35,403 nt of DNA from Streptomyces cavernae (GTDB taxonomy: Bacteria > Actinomycetota > Actinomycetes > Streptomycetales > Streptomycetaceae), in NCBI RefSeq assembly GCF_004023625.1, contig NZ_RPDJ01000060.1:1-35403 (forward strand), read 5' to 3'. The notes under the pieces are model-generated. The model did no database searches, was not told the origin of the DNA, and saw only the letters and a list, made by a program, of their open reading frames with translations. Positions 7,441-16,683 of the stretch are shown one piece after another; positions within the stretch are counted from its first letter, which is position 1, and every line of letters starts with the position of its first letter. The position numbers were made by a program, and so were the translations under genes.

Positions 7441-8196
7441 ATGGACAAGGTGGTGCCCACAGCCGCTGAGGCGGTCGCCGATGTGCCCGACGGCGCGTCG
7501 CTGGCGGTCGGCGGGTTCGGGTTGAGCGGTGTGCCGAATGTGGTGATCCAGGCGCTGTACGAGCGCGGAGTGACCGGGCTCAGCGTGGTCTCCAACAACT
7601 GCGGGGCGATGGACTCCGGGCTCGCCGTGCTGCTCGCCGCCGGGCGGATCGCGCGGGTGACCGGGTCGTACATCGGGGCGAACAAGGAATTCGCCCGGCA
7701 GTACCTGGCCGGGGAACTGGAGGTGGAGATGATCCCCCAGGGCACGCTGGCCGAGCGGCTGCGGGCCGGCGGCGCCGGCATCCCCGCCTTCTACACCCCC
7801 GCCGGAGTGGGCACCCAGGTCGCCGACGGCGGTCTGCCCTGGCGCTACGACGGCCAGGGCGGGGTCGCGCTGGCCTCACCGCCGAAGGAGGTGCGGGAGT
7901 TCGACGGCACCGAGTACGTGCTGGAGCGCGGCATCCGCACCGACTTCGCCCTCGTCCGGGCGGCGAAGGGCGACCGGCACGGCAACCTGGTCTTCAACAA
8001 GTCCTCGCGGAACTTCAACCCGCTGGCCGCGATGGCCGGGCGGATCACCGTCGCCGAGGTGGAGGAGCTGGTCGAGCCCGGCGAGCTGGACCCGGACGCG
8101 GTGCATCTGCCGGGCATCTTCGTCCAGCGAGTGGTGACCCTGACCCCCGAGCAGGCGGCCGACAAGAAGATCGAGCAGCGGACGGTGAGCAGCTGA
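7441..8196 (+). CDS. pcaI: 3-oxoadipate CoA-transferase subunit A
   Basis: The 251-residue alpha subunit of succinyl-CoA:3-oxoadipate CoA-transferase (EC 2.8.3.6), which activates 3-oxoadipate for thiolysis. Family features are DGASLAVGGFGLSGVPN near residues 16-32, the SNNCG segment and the GAGIPAFYTPAGVGT block. The ATG at 7441 gives the usual start MDKVVPTAAEAV; an in-frame GTG at 7402 would add residues unlike the family and lies inside the upstream palindrome. It is first in a seven-gene operon, and its stop overlaps the pcaJ start by one base (TGATG), so the two subunits are made together. Confidence 0.96.
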   Translation: MDKVVPTAAEAVADVPDGASLAVGGFGLSGVPNVVIQALYERGVTGLSVVSNNCGAMDSGLAVLLAAGRIARVTGSYIGANKEFARQYLAGELEVEMIPQGTLAERLRAGGAGIPAFYTPAGVGTQVADGGLPWRYDGQGGVALASPPKEVREFDGTEYVLERGIRTDFALVRAAKGDRHGNLVFNKSSRNFNPLAAMAGRITVAEVEELVEPGELDPDAVHLPGIFVQRVVTLTPEQAADKKIEQRTVSS

Positions 8197-8840
8197 TGGC
8201 CTGGACGCGTGAACAGATGGCGGCCCGGGCGGCCCGTGAGCTTCAGGACGGCCAGTACGTCAACCTCGGCATCGGTCTGCCGACGCTGATCCCGAACTAT
8301 CTCCCGGAGGGCGTGGAGGTGATCCTGGAGTCGGAGAACGGCATCCTCGGCACCGGCCCCTACCCGACCGAGGACGCCGTCGACCCGGACCTGATCAACG
8401 CCGGCAAGGAGACCGTCACCGTCCTGCCGGGCGCCTCGTTCTTCGACTCCGCACTGTCCTTCTCGATGATCCGCGGCGGGCACATCGACGTCGCCGTGCT
8501 GGGCGCGATGCAGGTCTCCGCCGGCGGTGACCTCGCCAACTGGGCCATCCCCGGGAAGCTGATCACCGGCATCGGCGGGGCGATGGACCTCGTTCACGGC
8601 GCACGCACGGTCATCGTGGTGATGACCCACACCGCCAAGGACGGCAGTCCGAAGATCCTCGAGGAGTGCGCGCTGCCCCTCACCGGCAAGCATTGTGTGA
8701 ACCGGATCATCACCGACCTCGGCGTACTCGACGTCACCGACGACGGACTGGTGCTGGTGGAGACCGCGCCGGGCATCACCGTGGAGGAGATCGTGGACAA
8801 GACCGATGCCAAGGTGACCGTCGCGGAGGGTGTGCAGTGA
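8196..8840 (+). CDS. pcaJ: 3-oxoadipate CoA-transferase subunit B
   Basis: The 214-residue beta subunit that completes the PcaIJ enzyme. The catalytic glutamate is visible as E47 in the motif SENGILG, the residue that forms the glutamyl-CoA intermediate in this family. The surrounding NLGIGLPTLIPNYLP and the GGHIDVAVLGAMQVS segments are typical. The ATG at 8196 is coupled to pcaI and the stop overlaps pcaF by 4 bp. Length is normal for the family. Confidence 0.97.
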   Translation: MAWTREQMAARAARELQDGQYVNLGIGLPTLIPNYLPEGVEVILESENGILGTGPYPTEDAVDPDLINAGKETVTVLPGASFFDSALSFSMIRGGHIDVAVLGAMQVSAGGDLANWAIPGKLITGIGGAMDLVHGARTVIVVMTHTAKDGSPKILEECALPLTGKHCVNRIITDLGVLDVTDDGLVLVETAPGITVEEIVDKTDAKVTVAEGVQ

Positions 8841-10039
8841 AGACCGTCTACGTCGTCGACGCCGTCCGCACCCCGGTCGGCCGCTACAACGGTGGCCTCG
8901 CGGGCGTCCGCCCGGACGACCTCGCCGCCCACGCCATCCGCGAACTCCTCGCTCGCACACCCGAGCTGGACCCGGCGCGGATCGAGGACGTGTACTTCGG
9001 CAACGCCAACGGCGCCGGTGAGGAGAACCGCAACGTCGGCCGGATGGCGGCGCTGCTCGCCGGGCTGCCCACCTCCGTCCCCGGGGTGACCGTCAACCGG
9101 CTGTGCGCATCCGGTCTGGAGGCCGTGATCCAGGCCGCCCGCGCGATCGCGGTCGGCGACGCCTCGGTCGCGCTCGCCGGGGGCGTCGAGTCCATGACCC
9201 GCGCGCCATATGTGCTGCCCAAGAACGACAGGCCGTTCCCGGCCGGGCACACCGAGCTGTACTCGACCACGCTGGGCTGGCGCATGGTCAACCCGAGGAT
9301 GGACCCGCAGTGGACGATCCCGCTCGGCGAGTCCGCGGAACTCATCGCCGACAAGCACAAGATCAGCCGTGAGCAGCAGGACGAGTTCGCGCTCGCCTCG
9401 CACCGGAAGGCGGCCGCCGCGCAGCAAGCCGGGCTGTTCGACGCGGAGTTGGCGCCGGTGAGTATCCCGCAACGCAAGGGCGAGCCCGTCGTCTTCGCCG
9501 CCGACGAATGCGTACGGCCCGACGCGTCGCTGGAGGCGATGGCGAAGCTCAAGCCGTCCTTCCGCAAGGAGGGCGGTACAGTCACCGCGGGCAACGCCTC
9601 ACCCCTGAACGACGGTGCCGCCGCGCTGCTGCTCGTCGACGAGGAGGGCCTGCGCGCCACCGGCCGGGAACCGCTCGCCCGGATCTCCGCCACCGGCGTG
9701 TCCGCGATCGAACCGCACTACTTCGGCCTCGCCCCGGTGGAGGCGACCAACCGCGCCCTCGCCAGGGCCGGGAAGACCTTCGCCGACCTCACCACGCTGG
9801 AGCTGAACGAGGCCTTCGCCGCCCAGGTGCTGGGCTGTGTCGCCGAGTGGCCCGAGTTCGACCCGGCGGTCCTCAACCCGCAGGGCGGCGCGATCGCGCT
9901 GGGCCACCCGCTCGGCGCCTCGGGCGCCCGGCTGGCCGGCACCGTCGCCCACCAGCTGGCGCGCCGCGGCTCCGGGGTCGGCGTCGCCACCCTCTGCATC
10001 GGTGTGGGCCAGGGCCTCGCCCTCGTCCTCGAACGCTAA
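8837..10039 (+). CDS. pcaF: 3-oxoadipyl-CoA thiolase
   Basis: A 400-residue thiolase that splits 3-oxoadipyl-CoA into succinyl-CoA and acetyl-CoA, the last step of the beta-ketoadipate pathway. The catalytic residues are in place: C90 in NRLCASGLEA, H357 in GHPLGASG, and C387 near the end in TLCIGVGQG. The start is a GTG at 8837 overlapping the pcaJ stop by 4 bp (GTGA) with GGAGGG upstream. The protein then begins MKTVYVVDAVRTPVG, the normal thiolase start. Length and motifs suggest a fully functional enzyme. General acetyl-CoA acetyltransferases look similar; the operon fixes the role. Confidence 0.96.
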   Translation: MKTVYVVDAVRTPVGRYNGGLAGVRPDDLAAHAIRELLARTPELDPARIEDVYFGNANGAGEENRNVGRMAALLAGLPTSVPGVTVNRLCASGLEAVIQAARAIAVGDASVALAGGVESMTRAPYVLPKNDRPFPAGHTELYSTTLGWRMVNPRMDPQWTIPLGESAELIADKHKISREQQDEFALASHRKAAAAQQAGLFDAELAPVSIPQRKGEPVVFAADECVRPDASLEAMAKLKPSFRKEGGTVTAGNASPLNDGAAALLLVDEEGLRATGREPLARISATGVSAIEPHYFGLAPVEATNRALARAGKTFADLTTLELNEAFAAQVLGCVAEWPEFDPAVLNPQGGAIALGHPLGASGARLAGTVAHQLARRGSGVGVATLCIGVGQGLALVLER

Positions 10040-10054
10040 AGGTCAGGAATCCTC

Positions 10055-10825
10055 ATGGCTCTCACGCAGTCGGACATCGACCTGGAGATCAACGACCTCC
10101 AGAACGCCTACGACAAGGCCGTCGCCGGTGGTGCGCCGGTACTCAACCACCCCTCGCGCGACTACGCCCCCTACCGCAGCTCCGTGCTGCGGCACCCCAA
10201 GCAGCCGCTGGTCGCGGTGAACGGCGGCGACCCGGAGACGGTCGAGCTGTCCGGTCCCGTCTTCGGCGTCACCGACATCACCGAGATCGACAACAACCTC
10301 ACCATCCAGCACCAGGGCGAGCCGCTCGGTGAGCGCATCACCGTCAGGGGCCGGCTGCTGGACAGCGGCGGCCGTCCCGTGCGGGGCCAGCTCGTCGAGA
10401 TCTGGCAGGCCAACGCCTCCGGCCGGTACGCGCACCTGCGCGACCAGCACCCGGCACCGCTCGACCCCAACTTCACCGGCGTCGGCCGGACCCTTACGGA
10501 CGATCAGGGCCGGTACATATTCACCACGATCAAGCCGGGCGCGTACCCGTGGCGCAACCACACCAACGCCTGGCGCCCGGCGCACATCCACTTCTCCGTC
10601 TTCGGCACGGCGTTCACCCAGCGGCTGATCACCCAGATGTACTTCCCGGGCGACCCGCTGTTCCCGTACGACCCGATCCTGCGCTCGGTGACCGACCAGG
10701 CCGCCCGGGACCGCCTCGTCGCCACCTACAACCACGACCTCTCCCAGCCCGAGTTCTCCCTCGGCTACGAGTGGGACATCGTCCTCGACGGTCCCTCCGC
10801 CACCTGGATCGAGGAAGGCCGCTAA
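10055..10825 (+). CDS. pcaH: protocatechuate 3,4-dioxygenase beta subunit
   Basis: The 256-residue iron-bearing subunit of the intradiol dioxygenase that opens protocatechuate to 3-carboxy-cis,cis-muconate. Four non-haem Fe(III) ligands can be assigned by motif: Y125 (SGRYAH), Y164 (GAYPW), and H177 and H179 (AHIHFS). The WQANASGRYAH and DPNFTGVGR segments are typical of PcaH. The ATG at 10055 follows AAAGGTCAGGA. The gap of 15 bp after pcaF is the largest in the operon, but nothing suggests a separate promoter. It pairs with pcaG just downstream. Confidence 0.97.
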   Translation: MALTQSDIDLEINDLQNAYDKAVAGGAPVLNHPSRDYAPYRSSVLRHPKQPLVAVNGGDPETVELSGPVFGVTDITEIDNNLTIQHQGEPLGERITVRGRLLDSGGRPVRGQLVEIWQANASGRYAHLRDQHPAPLDPNFTGVGRTLTDDQGRYIFTTIKPGAYPWRNHTNAWRPAHIHFSVFGTAFTQRLITQMYFPGDPLFPYDPILRSVTDQAARDRLVATYNHDLSQPEFSLGYEWDIVLDGPSATWIEEGR

Positions 10826-10831
10826 GTCCTG

Positions 10832-11395
10832 ATGAGCGAGACGCTTCTCCCCACCCCGTCCCACACCGTCGGCCCCTTCTACGGGTACGCGCTCCCGTTC
10901 CCCGACGGCGAGCAGATAGCGCCCGCGGGCCATCCCGACACAATCACCCTGCACGGGTACGTACTCGACGGCGAGGGCAAGCCGATCCCGGACGCCCTCC
11001 TGGAGTTCTGGCAGGCGGCCCCCGACGGCTCCCTGCGGGGCGCTCCCGGCTCGCTCCGCCGTGACCCGGTGACCGGCGGCCATCTGGGCCGCAACGGCAC
11101 CGACTTCACCGGTTTCGGACGTGTCCCCACGGACGCCGACGGACACTACGCCCTGCGCACGCTGCCGCCGGGGAACGCGGGACTGCCGTACCTCAGCGTG
11201 TGCGTCTTCGCCCGGGGTCTGCTGCACCACCTGTTCACCCGGGCCTATCTGGCGGACGGGGCGGACACGCTGCTCGACGCGCTGCCCGCGGAACGCCGGG
11301 CCACGCTGATCGCGGCCGAGGGACCGGGCCGGACGTACCGTTTCGACATCCGCCTTCAGGGCGAAGGCGAGACGGTCTTCCTGGAGTTCCAGTGA
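10832..11395 (+). CDS. pcaG: protocatechuate 3,4-dioxygenase alpha subunit
   Basis: The 187-residue partner of PcaH. It has the same intradiol-dioxygenase beta-sandwich pattern (SHTVGPFYGYALPF, LLEFWQAAPDGS, GFGRVPTDADGHYALRT) but lacks the iron-ligand tyrosine/histidine set, as expected for the alpha subunit, which helps form the substrate pocket. The ATG at 10832 lies 6 bp after the pcaH stop. Its stop overlaps the pcaB GTG start by 4 bp. Confidence 0.96.
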   Translation: MSETLLPTPSHTVGPFYGYALPFPDGEQIAPAGHPDTITLHGYVLDGEGKPIPDALLEFWQAAPDGSLRGAPGSLRRDPVTGGHLGRNGTDFTGFGRVPTDADGHYALRTLPPGNAGLPYLSVCVFARGLLHHLFTRAYLADGADTLLDALPAERRATLIAAEGPGRTYRFDIRLQGEGETVFLEFQ

Positions 11396-12732
11396 CTTCT
11401 GCCGCTTCCGACGGTGTGGACGCCGGTCTGCTCGCCCCCGGGCGGGCCGGCTCCCCCGCCGAGTCCGCCACCGGTGACGGTGCCTTCCTGCGGGCGCTGC
11501 TCGACGCGGAGGCCGCGCTGACGCGTGCGCAGTCCGCGCTGGGACTGGCACCGGCCGAAGCGGCGACGGCGGTGACCTCGGCGGCCGTTCCCGAACGTTT
11601 CGACGTCCGGGACCTCGCGGTGCGGGCGCGAAGTGGCGGGAACCCGGTGATCCCGCTGGTCGCGGATCTGACGAAGGCGGTCGGCGCGGAGTTCGGGCCC
11701 TATGTGCACCGGGGCGCCACCAGTCAGGACATCATGGACACGGCGACGATGCTGGTCGCCGCGCGCACGCTCGGCCTGGTCCTGGCGGACCTGGAGCGTA
11801 CGCAGCACGCGCTCGCCGGGCTGGCCGCGCGGCACCGGGACACGGTGATGCCCGGCCGGACGCTCACCCAGCACGCGGTGCCGACGACCTTCGGCCTGAA
11901 GGCGGCGGGCTGGCGGTCACTGGTGCTGGACGCACGGGACCGCGTCACGGCCGTACGGGACGCTCTTCCCGTCCAACTCGGCGGCGCCGCAGGCACGTTG
12001 GCGGCGTTCACGGCGTACGGTGCGGACGACCCGCTGGCGCTGCCGGCCGCGTACGCCCGTGAACTCGGGCTCCAGGAACCGCTGTTGCCCTGGCACACCC
12101 TGCGGACGCCGATCGCCGACCTCGCCGGCTGCCTGGCCTTCACGACCGGGGCGCTGGCCAAGATCGCCGCGGACGTGCTGGTGCTGACCCGTACGGAGAT
12201 CGCCGAGCTGGCGGAGGGCAGCGGCGGCGGCTCCTCCGCGATGCCCCACAAAGCCAACCCGGTGCGCTCCACGCTGATCGCCGCCGCGGCCCGGCGCGCG
12301 CCGCAGCTCGCGGCCACGCTGTACTCCTCGCCCGCCGCCGAGGACGAGCGGCCGGCCGGGGCCTGGCACGCCGAGTGGGAGCCGCTGCGCGACCTGCTCC
12401 GGCTGACCGGCGGTGCCGCCCGTGACGCCGCGGCGCTGGTGGAGGGGCTTCGGGTGCACGCCGATGTGATGGCTCGTCACCTCCGGCTGACCCATGGGCT
12501 GATCGTCTCCGAGCGGCTGTCGGCCGAGCTGGCGCCGCTGCTCGGCCGGGCCCGTGCCAAGGAACTGCTGACGGACCTGGCCAGGCGCGCCTACGACGAG
12601 GGTCTGCCCCTGTCCGAACTCCTGGCCGGAGAACCCGAGTTGAAGGACGTCGATCTCGAGGGGCTCACCGACCCCGCCCACTACACCGGCTCCGCCGGTG
12701 CCCTCACCGACCGTGCCCTGGAGCGACGTTGA
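11392..12732 (+). CDS. pcaB: 3-carboxy-cis,cis-muconate cycloisomerase
   Basis: A 446-residue member of the fumarase/aspartase superfamily that converts 3-carboxymuconate to 4-carboxymuconolactone. The superfamily signature GSSAMPHKANP lies near residues 280-290. Other conserved segments are GATSQDIMDTA around residue 108 and the GRTLTQHAVPTTFG block. The GTG start at 11392 overlaps the pcaG stop (GTGA); the open frame upstream is an out-of-context extension. Length is as expected. Adenylosuccinate lyase is the closest alternative by fold, but the operon settles it. Confidence 0.96.
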   Translation: MTSAASDGVDAGLLAPGRAGSPAESATGDGAFLRALLDAEAALTRAQSALGLAPAEAATAVTSAAVPERFDVRDLAVRARSGGNPVIPLVADLTKAVGAEFGPYVHRGATSQDIMDTATMLVAARTLGLVLADLERTQHALAGLAARHRDTVMPGRTLTQHAVPTTFGLKAAGWRSLVLDARDRVTAVRDALPVQLGGAAGTLAAFTAYGADDPLALPAAYARELGLQEPLLPWHTLRTPIADLAGCLAFTTGALAKIAADVLVLTRTEIAELAEGSGGGSSAMPHKANPVRSTLIAAAARRAPQLAATLYSSPAAEDERPAGAWHAEWEPLRDLLRLTGGAARDAAALVEGLRVHADVMARHLRLTHGLIVSERLSAELAPLLGRARAKELLTDLARRAYDEGLPLSELLAGEPELKDVDLEGLTDPAHYTGSAGALTDRALERR

Positions 12733-13856
12733 CCGAGAAGCTGCTGAACCACCGCGCCGAGGGCCCCGTCACCGCGCCCCCACTGATCCTGGGCCCTTCG
12801 CTGGGCACCTCCCTGCGGCTGTGGGACGCCCTCGCACCCGAGCTGTCCATCACGCACCGGGTGGTCCGCTGGGACCTGCCCGGCCATGGCGAATCGCCCG
12901 CGGAGCTCATCGGGCCCGGCGCGACCGTCGCCGACCTGGCCGGGCTCGTGCTGGCGCTCGCGGACTCGCTGGGCCTCGAGCGCTTCTCGTACGCGGGTGT
13001 CTCGCTCGGAGGCGCCGTGGGTCTGCAGCTGGCCGTGGACCATCCGGAGCGGGTCGAGTCCCTGGCGGTCCTGTGCTCGTCGTCCCACTTCAACGGCTCC
13101 AAGATGTGGGAGGAGCGTGCGGCAATGGTCCGCGGGGCAGGGCTGGCCGAGGTGGCCGGCACCGCGAACGCCCGCTGGTTCACTCCCGGGTTCACCGTGC
13201 CGGAGCTGGTGGCCGACCACCGGGAGGCCGACCCGGAGGGGTACGCGGCCTGCTGCGACGCCCTCGGCGCGTTCGACATACGCGACCGGCTGTCCGAGAT
13301 CGCCGTCCCCACGCTGCTCGTCGCCGGCCGGGAGGACCCCGCGACACCGCCGGCCCATCTGCGGGAAATAGCGGACGCGGTACCGGCCGCGGCACTGGTC
13401 GAGATCCCGGGAGCCTCGCACCTCGCCGTCGCCGAATGCCCGGAGGCCGTGCTGACCGCTCTGCGCGGCCACTTCTCCTCAGGCGCCAAGCGGGGCATGG
13501 AAGTGCGCAGACAGGTGCTCGGCGACGAGCACGTGGACCGGGCCCAGGCCCGTCAGACTCCCTTCACCGCCCGGTTCCAGGACTTCATCTCCCGCTATGC
13601 GTGGGGTGAGATCTGGACGGACCCGACGCTGGCCCGCCGCGAACGCAGCATGATCACGTTGACGGCGCTGGTGGCGCACGGGCACTACGACGAGTTGGCG
13701 ATGCACATCCGCGCCGCCCGGCGCAACGGGCTCACCCCGGAGGAGATCGGCGCGGTGCTGCTGCAGACCGCGGTGTACTGCGGGGTGCCGGCGGCCAACT
13801 CGGCGTTCGCGGTGGCGCAGCGGGTGCTGGCGGAGGAGGACGATGCGGCCGGGTGA
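12729..13856 (+). CDS. pcaL: fused 3-oxoadipate enol-lactonase / 4-carboxymuconolactone decarboxylase
   Basis: A 375-residue bifunctional protein. Residues about 1-250 are an alpha/beta hydrolase (PcaD) with nucleophile S92 in GVSLGG, acid D203 in GREDP and H231 in GASHLA. Residues about 255-370 are a carboxymuconolactone decarboxylase (PcaC) with RFQDFISRYAWGEIW and the MHIRAARRNGLT segment. The fusion carries out two successive steps, decarboxylation then lactone hydrolysis to 3-oxoadipate, and is known from actinobacteria as PcaL. The start is a TTG at 12729 overlapping the pcaB stop by 4 bp (TTGA); no better start lies nearby and homologues begin here. Last gene of the operon, followed by an 11-bp inverted repeat. 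Confidence 0.95.
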   Translation: MTEKLLNHRAEGPVTAPPLILGPSLGTSLRLWDALAPELSITHRVVRWDLPGHGESPAELIGPGATVADLAGLVLALADSLGLERFSYAGVSLGGAVGLQLAVDHPERVESLAVLCSSSHFNGSKMWEERAAMVRGAGLAEVAGTANARWFTPGFTVPELVADHREADPEGYAACCDALGAFDIRDRLSEIAVPTLLVAGREDPATPPAHLREIADAVPAAALVEIPGASHLAVAECPEAVLTALRGHFSSGAKRGMEVRRQVLGDEHVDRAQARQTPFTARFQDFISRYAWGEIWTDPTLARRERSMITLTALVAHGHYDELAMHIRAARRNGLTPEEIGAVLLQTAVYCGVPAANSAFAVAQRVLAEEDDAAG

Positions 13857-13875
13857 CCTGCCGGTCGCGGACGTG

Positions 13876-13927
13876 GAGCCTGTGTCTTGTCGTGTCTGAT
13901 GCACCGGCCGGGTTCGGACACAGGCTC
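13876..13927. terminator. 11-bp inverted repeat between convergent pcaL and the LAL-like gene
   Basis: GAGCCTGTGTC (13876-13886) and GACACAGGCTC (13917-13927) are perfect complements around a 30-nt loop. It lies in the 85-bp gap between convergent genes and would work in both directions. The loop is long for a classical intrinsic terminator and there is no T-tract, so a mobile-element remnant or protein site is possible. Confidence 0.5.
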
Positions 13928-13941
13928 TCACCGGCACCCCG

Positions 13942-16683
13942 TCAGTCCCGTATCGTCTTCAGCGCCTCTTCCGCCTTGGCCGCCACTGCGTCCGCGCCGC
14001 AGGAACGGGCGAGGGTCAGGCCGCGGCGGAGTTCGGCGGCCGAGCGGGCTGCGATGCCGTACTCGACGCGGGCCGCCGCGTGTTCATAGGCGCAGGGTGA
14101 CGCCTCGAGATAGGCGACGGCCTGGGCGGCGAGAGACACCGCGCGTTGACCCGTGGCCAGTGCGGCGGCCACGCGGAGTGCTTCTCCTATGGCCGTGTCC
14201 GTACCGAAGCGTTCGGCCTGGACGCGGGCCTCGGTGGCCAGTTCGGCGGCGCGGCGGGGGTCCTCGTGCGCCAGTATCCGGGCCAGGTCACCCGCCCAGG
14301 GCGCCATCACGGTGTTGTGGCGGCCCCGCGCGGCGGTGGCCTTCTCGGCCGCCTCCAGTTCGTTGACGCCCTCCTCGACACGGCCGGCGGCGAGCAGCAG
14401 CCGGCCGCGTACGGAGTGGGCCTCCGGCACCACTATGGCGGCCGGGTAGGGCGGCCCGAAGCTGTATCGTTCCGCGATCTCCTCGGCCGCGTGGACATGG
14501 CCGCGGGCCAGCAGGGTGTCGATGAGCATGCAGGCCGCGTCCCACTGAAGGGGCAGGCCCTGCCCGATACGGTCGGCGAGCCGCAACGCCTCCCTCAGAT
14601 ACTGTTCGGCTTCCGTGAGCCGCCCGCGTCTGCGGTGCACATAGCCGAGGAACATCCGGGCCAGCGCCAGGTGGCCGCCGCTCCAGCCGGCGGACTCGAA
14701 CACGCGCAGGGCCTCGGTGAACAGGCTCTCGGCCCGGTCGAGCCGGTCCGCGACCGCGTACGACGTGCCGAGCATCATCAGCACGTCCGAGCCCCACTCG
14801 GTGTCGGTCCAGCCGAGGCCGGGCGCGAGCCGGCCGTTGACCAGTGCGCGGTCGCAGAGTTCGACGACCTCCTCCGCGTTCTCACCGCGCATCATGGCGT
14901 CGAAGGCGCGCAGGATGAACAGGACGCGCTCGGCGTTGTCCCGCCCGGTGAGCGTCCTGACCAGTTCGGCGAGGTCGCGTGAGCGGCCGGGGGCGTCCTC
15001 CTCCGCCTCGTGGATGCCCTCCCACATGTAGTGCATGGCCTGCAGCCGCATCCGCGCGGGCCCGGGAGGCTGCCGGGCGGCCTCCGCGTCGACCGTGCGG
15101 ACGGCCTCCTCCATCTGGTCGTTGTGGACCAGGGCCTGGGAGAGCCGGCAGACCGCGTCCACCCGCAGTTCGTTCTCCAGGCCGTGGATGGTCAGGGCCT
15201 CCTGGAGGTGGCGAATGGTGGTCGCGGGTGAGGTGAGCAGTGTGGCGCAGCCCAGTTCGTAGAGCACGCGCGCGTGGACCTCGGGCAGCGGCGGCTCCAG
15301 CAGGGCACGCTCCAGACAGCGCCGGGCCGCGTCGGGTGCGCCGACGGCGAGGTGCTCGCGGGCCGCCTCGCGCAACTGCTCGACGAGTTCGGGGTCGTCG
15401 TCCGGGATGACCTGGAGCAGATGCCGGGAGGCCGCGGCGGCACCCCGCCCTGATTCGGTGACGAGGGTGGCGGCGACCCCGTGCATCGCGGTGCGCAGGG
15501 CGTCGGGGATGGAGCGGTAGACGGCGCCGGCGATCAGTGGGTGGACGAACTCCAGGGTGGTTACGGTGCCCTGGTTGTCCATCAGGTCCGCCACGGTCAG
15601 GCCGACGGCGCCGGTCGGGCCGTCCAGCGGGTCCATGGGGCCCATGGGATCCGACTCGGTCAGGATGCGGGCGTGGCACAGCAGTTCGGCGCAGCGGGCC
15701 GCGGTGGCCTCGCTCAACCCGGCGAGTTTCGCGGCGAGTTCGAGGGAGATGCGGCTGCCGAGGATGGCGGCGGCGCAGGCGAGGTGGGTTGCGTCGGTGC
15801 CGAGTTCCTGGAGCCGGGCGACGAGGCCGTGGCCGCGCGCGGTGCGGTTCAGACCGCGCAGTTCGGCCGCCGAGGACTCGACCGGCTCCAGCTCGCCGTC
15901 CTGGACCTTGGCGAGGAGTTCCACGGTGTCGTACGGGTTGCCCCCGGTGACCGCCCACACCTCGCGGCAGAACGGTGCGTCCGCGCGCTCCCCGAGTGTG
16001 TCGCGGGTGATCCCGGCGGTCGCCTCCGGGGTGAGGGCCCGCAGGGTGGTCCGGTCGTCGGCGGCGGCGGTGATCCGCTGCAGGTGGGGCGCGCTCTCGT
16101 CGGCGAAGCCGCCGGGGCGGTGGGCGACCACGACGAGCACCGGCAGGTCGTCGAGGCGCTCGGCGAACTCGGCGAGCCAGTGCAGGGTCTCCTGGTCGGC
16201 CCAGTGGGCGTCGTCGACGATCAGGACGAGGGGCCACTCGCGCTTGGCCAGCCGCCGTACCGCGGCTACCAGTCCGTCGCACACGCCTTGGGGGTCGGGC
16301 CGGGTTCCGCCCGGGTCGGTGATGCCGAGGGCGGGGCCGGCGATCTCGTACCAGTCGCCCAGGTATTCGCGGGCCTCTTCGGGCATCAGGGAGACCAGGG
16401 CCGGCTGCAGCAGCTGGCGTACGACGTTGAAGGGGACGGAGGTGACGACCTCGCCGCCGCGGGCGGACCAGACGGTGCAGCCCTGTTCCTCCGCGATGCG
16501 GCGGGCCTCGGCCAGCAGGGCCGTCTTCCCGATGCCCGCCTCGCCGCTGAACACCAGCAGCGTGCCTGCCGACGCGTTGTCCGTGCGTAAGGTGCCGATG
16601 GCGGTCTCGACCGCCTCGAGTTCCGCGTCCCGCTCCCACAGCGGCGGCCCCGAGGCGGCCCGCCCGGGCCCGGCCTCCGTCAT
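13942..16683 (-). CDS. LAL-like AAA ATPase/TPR protein lacking the LuxR DNA-binding domain
   Basis: A 913-residue protein with the N-terminal layout of large LuxR (LAL/MalT-like) regulators. Walker A GEAGIGKT lies at residues 47-54, Walker B in PLVLIVDDAHWAD near 153-165, and a long helical TPR-like region runs from about 400 to 900. It ends GADAVAAKAEEALKTIRD, the point where LAL proteins normally continue into a LuxR helix-turn-helix. No such domain follows in any frame before the next gene, so this is either a natural HTH-less paralogue or an ancient C-terminal loss. Residue 32 is a TTA leucine codon (16588-16590), so translation may depend on the bldA tRNA and be developmentally timed. 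The ATG at 16683 follows GGGGAGG. Convergent with pcaL; no functional partner is obvious. Confidence 0.88.
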   Translation of the reverse strand: MTEAGPGRAASGPPLWERDAELEAVETAIGTLRTDNASAGTLLVFSGEAGIGKTALLAEARRIAEEQGCTVWSARGGEVVTSVPFNVVRQLLQPALVSLMPEEAREYLGDWYEIAGPALGITDPGGTRPDPQGVCDGLVAAVRRLAKREWPLVLIVDDAHWADQETLHWLAEFAERLDDLPVLVVVAHRPGGFADESAPHLQRITAAADDRTTLRALTPEATAGITRDTLGERADAPFCREVWAVTGGNPYDTVELLAKVQDGELEPVESSAAELRGLNRTARGHGLVARLQELGTDATHLACAAAILGSRISLELAAKLAGLSEATAARCAELLCHARILTESDPMGPMDPLDGPTGAVGLTVADLMDNQGTVTTLEFVHPLIAGAVYRSIPDALRTAMHGVAATLVTESGRGAAAASRHLLQVIPDDDPELVEQLREAAREHLAVGAPDAARRCLERALLEPPLPEVHARVLYELGCATLLTSPATTIRHLQEALTIHGLENELRVDAVCRLSQALVHNDQMEEAVRTVDAEAARQPPGPARMRLQAMHYMWEGIHEAEEDAPGRSRDLAELVRTLTGRDNAERVLFILRAFDAMMRGENAEEVVELCDRALVNGRLAPGLGWTDTEWGSDVLMMLGTSYAVADRLDRAESLFTEALRVFESAGWSGGHLALARMFLGYVHRRRGRLTEAEQYLREALRLADRIGQGLPLQWDAACMLIDTLLARGHVHAAEEIAERYSFGPPYPAAIVVPEAHSVRGRLLLAAGRVEEGVNELEAAEKATAARGRHNTVMAPWAGDLARILAHEDPRRAAELATEARVQAERFGTDTAIGEALRVAAALATGQRAVSLAAQAVAYLEASPCAYEHAAARVEYGIAARSAAELRRGLTLARSCGADAVAAKAEEALKTIRD

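Noticed and set aside
13857..13941. Hidden helix-turn-helix of the LAL-like gene in another frame (frameshift)
   Set aside because: The 85 bp after the stop are too short, hold an inverted repeat, and encode no LuxR-type motif.
14882..16639. 585-codon minus-strand frame inside the LAL-like gene
   Set aside because: It is an Arg/Pro-rich out-of-frame shadow; the 913-residue frame carries the Walker motifs.
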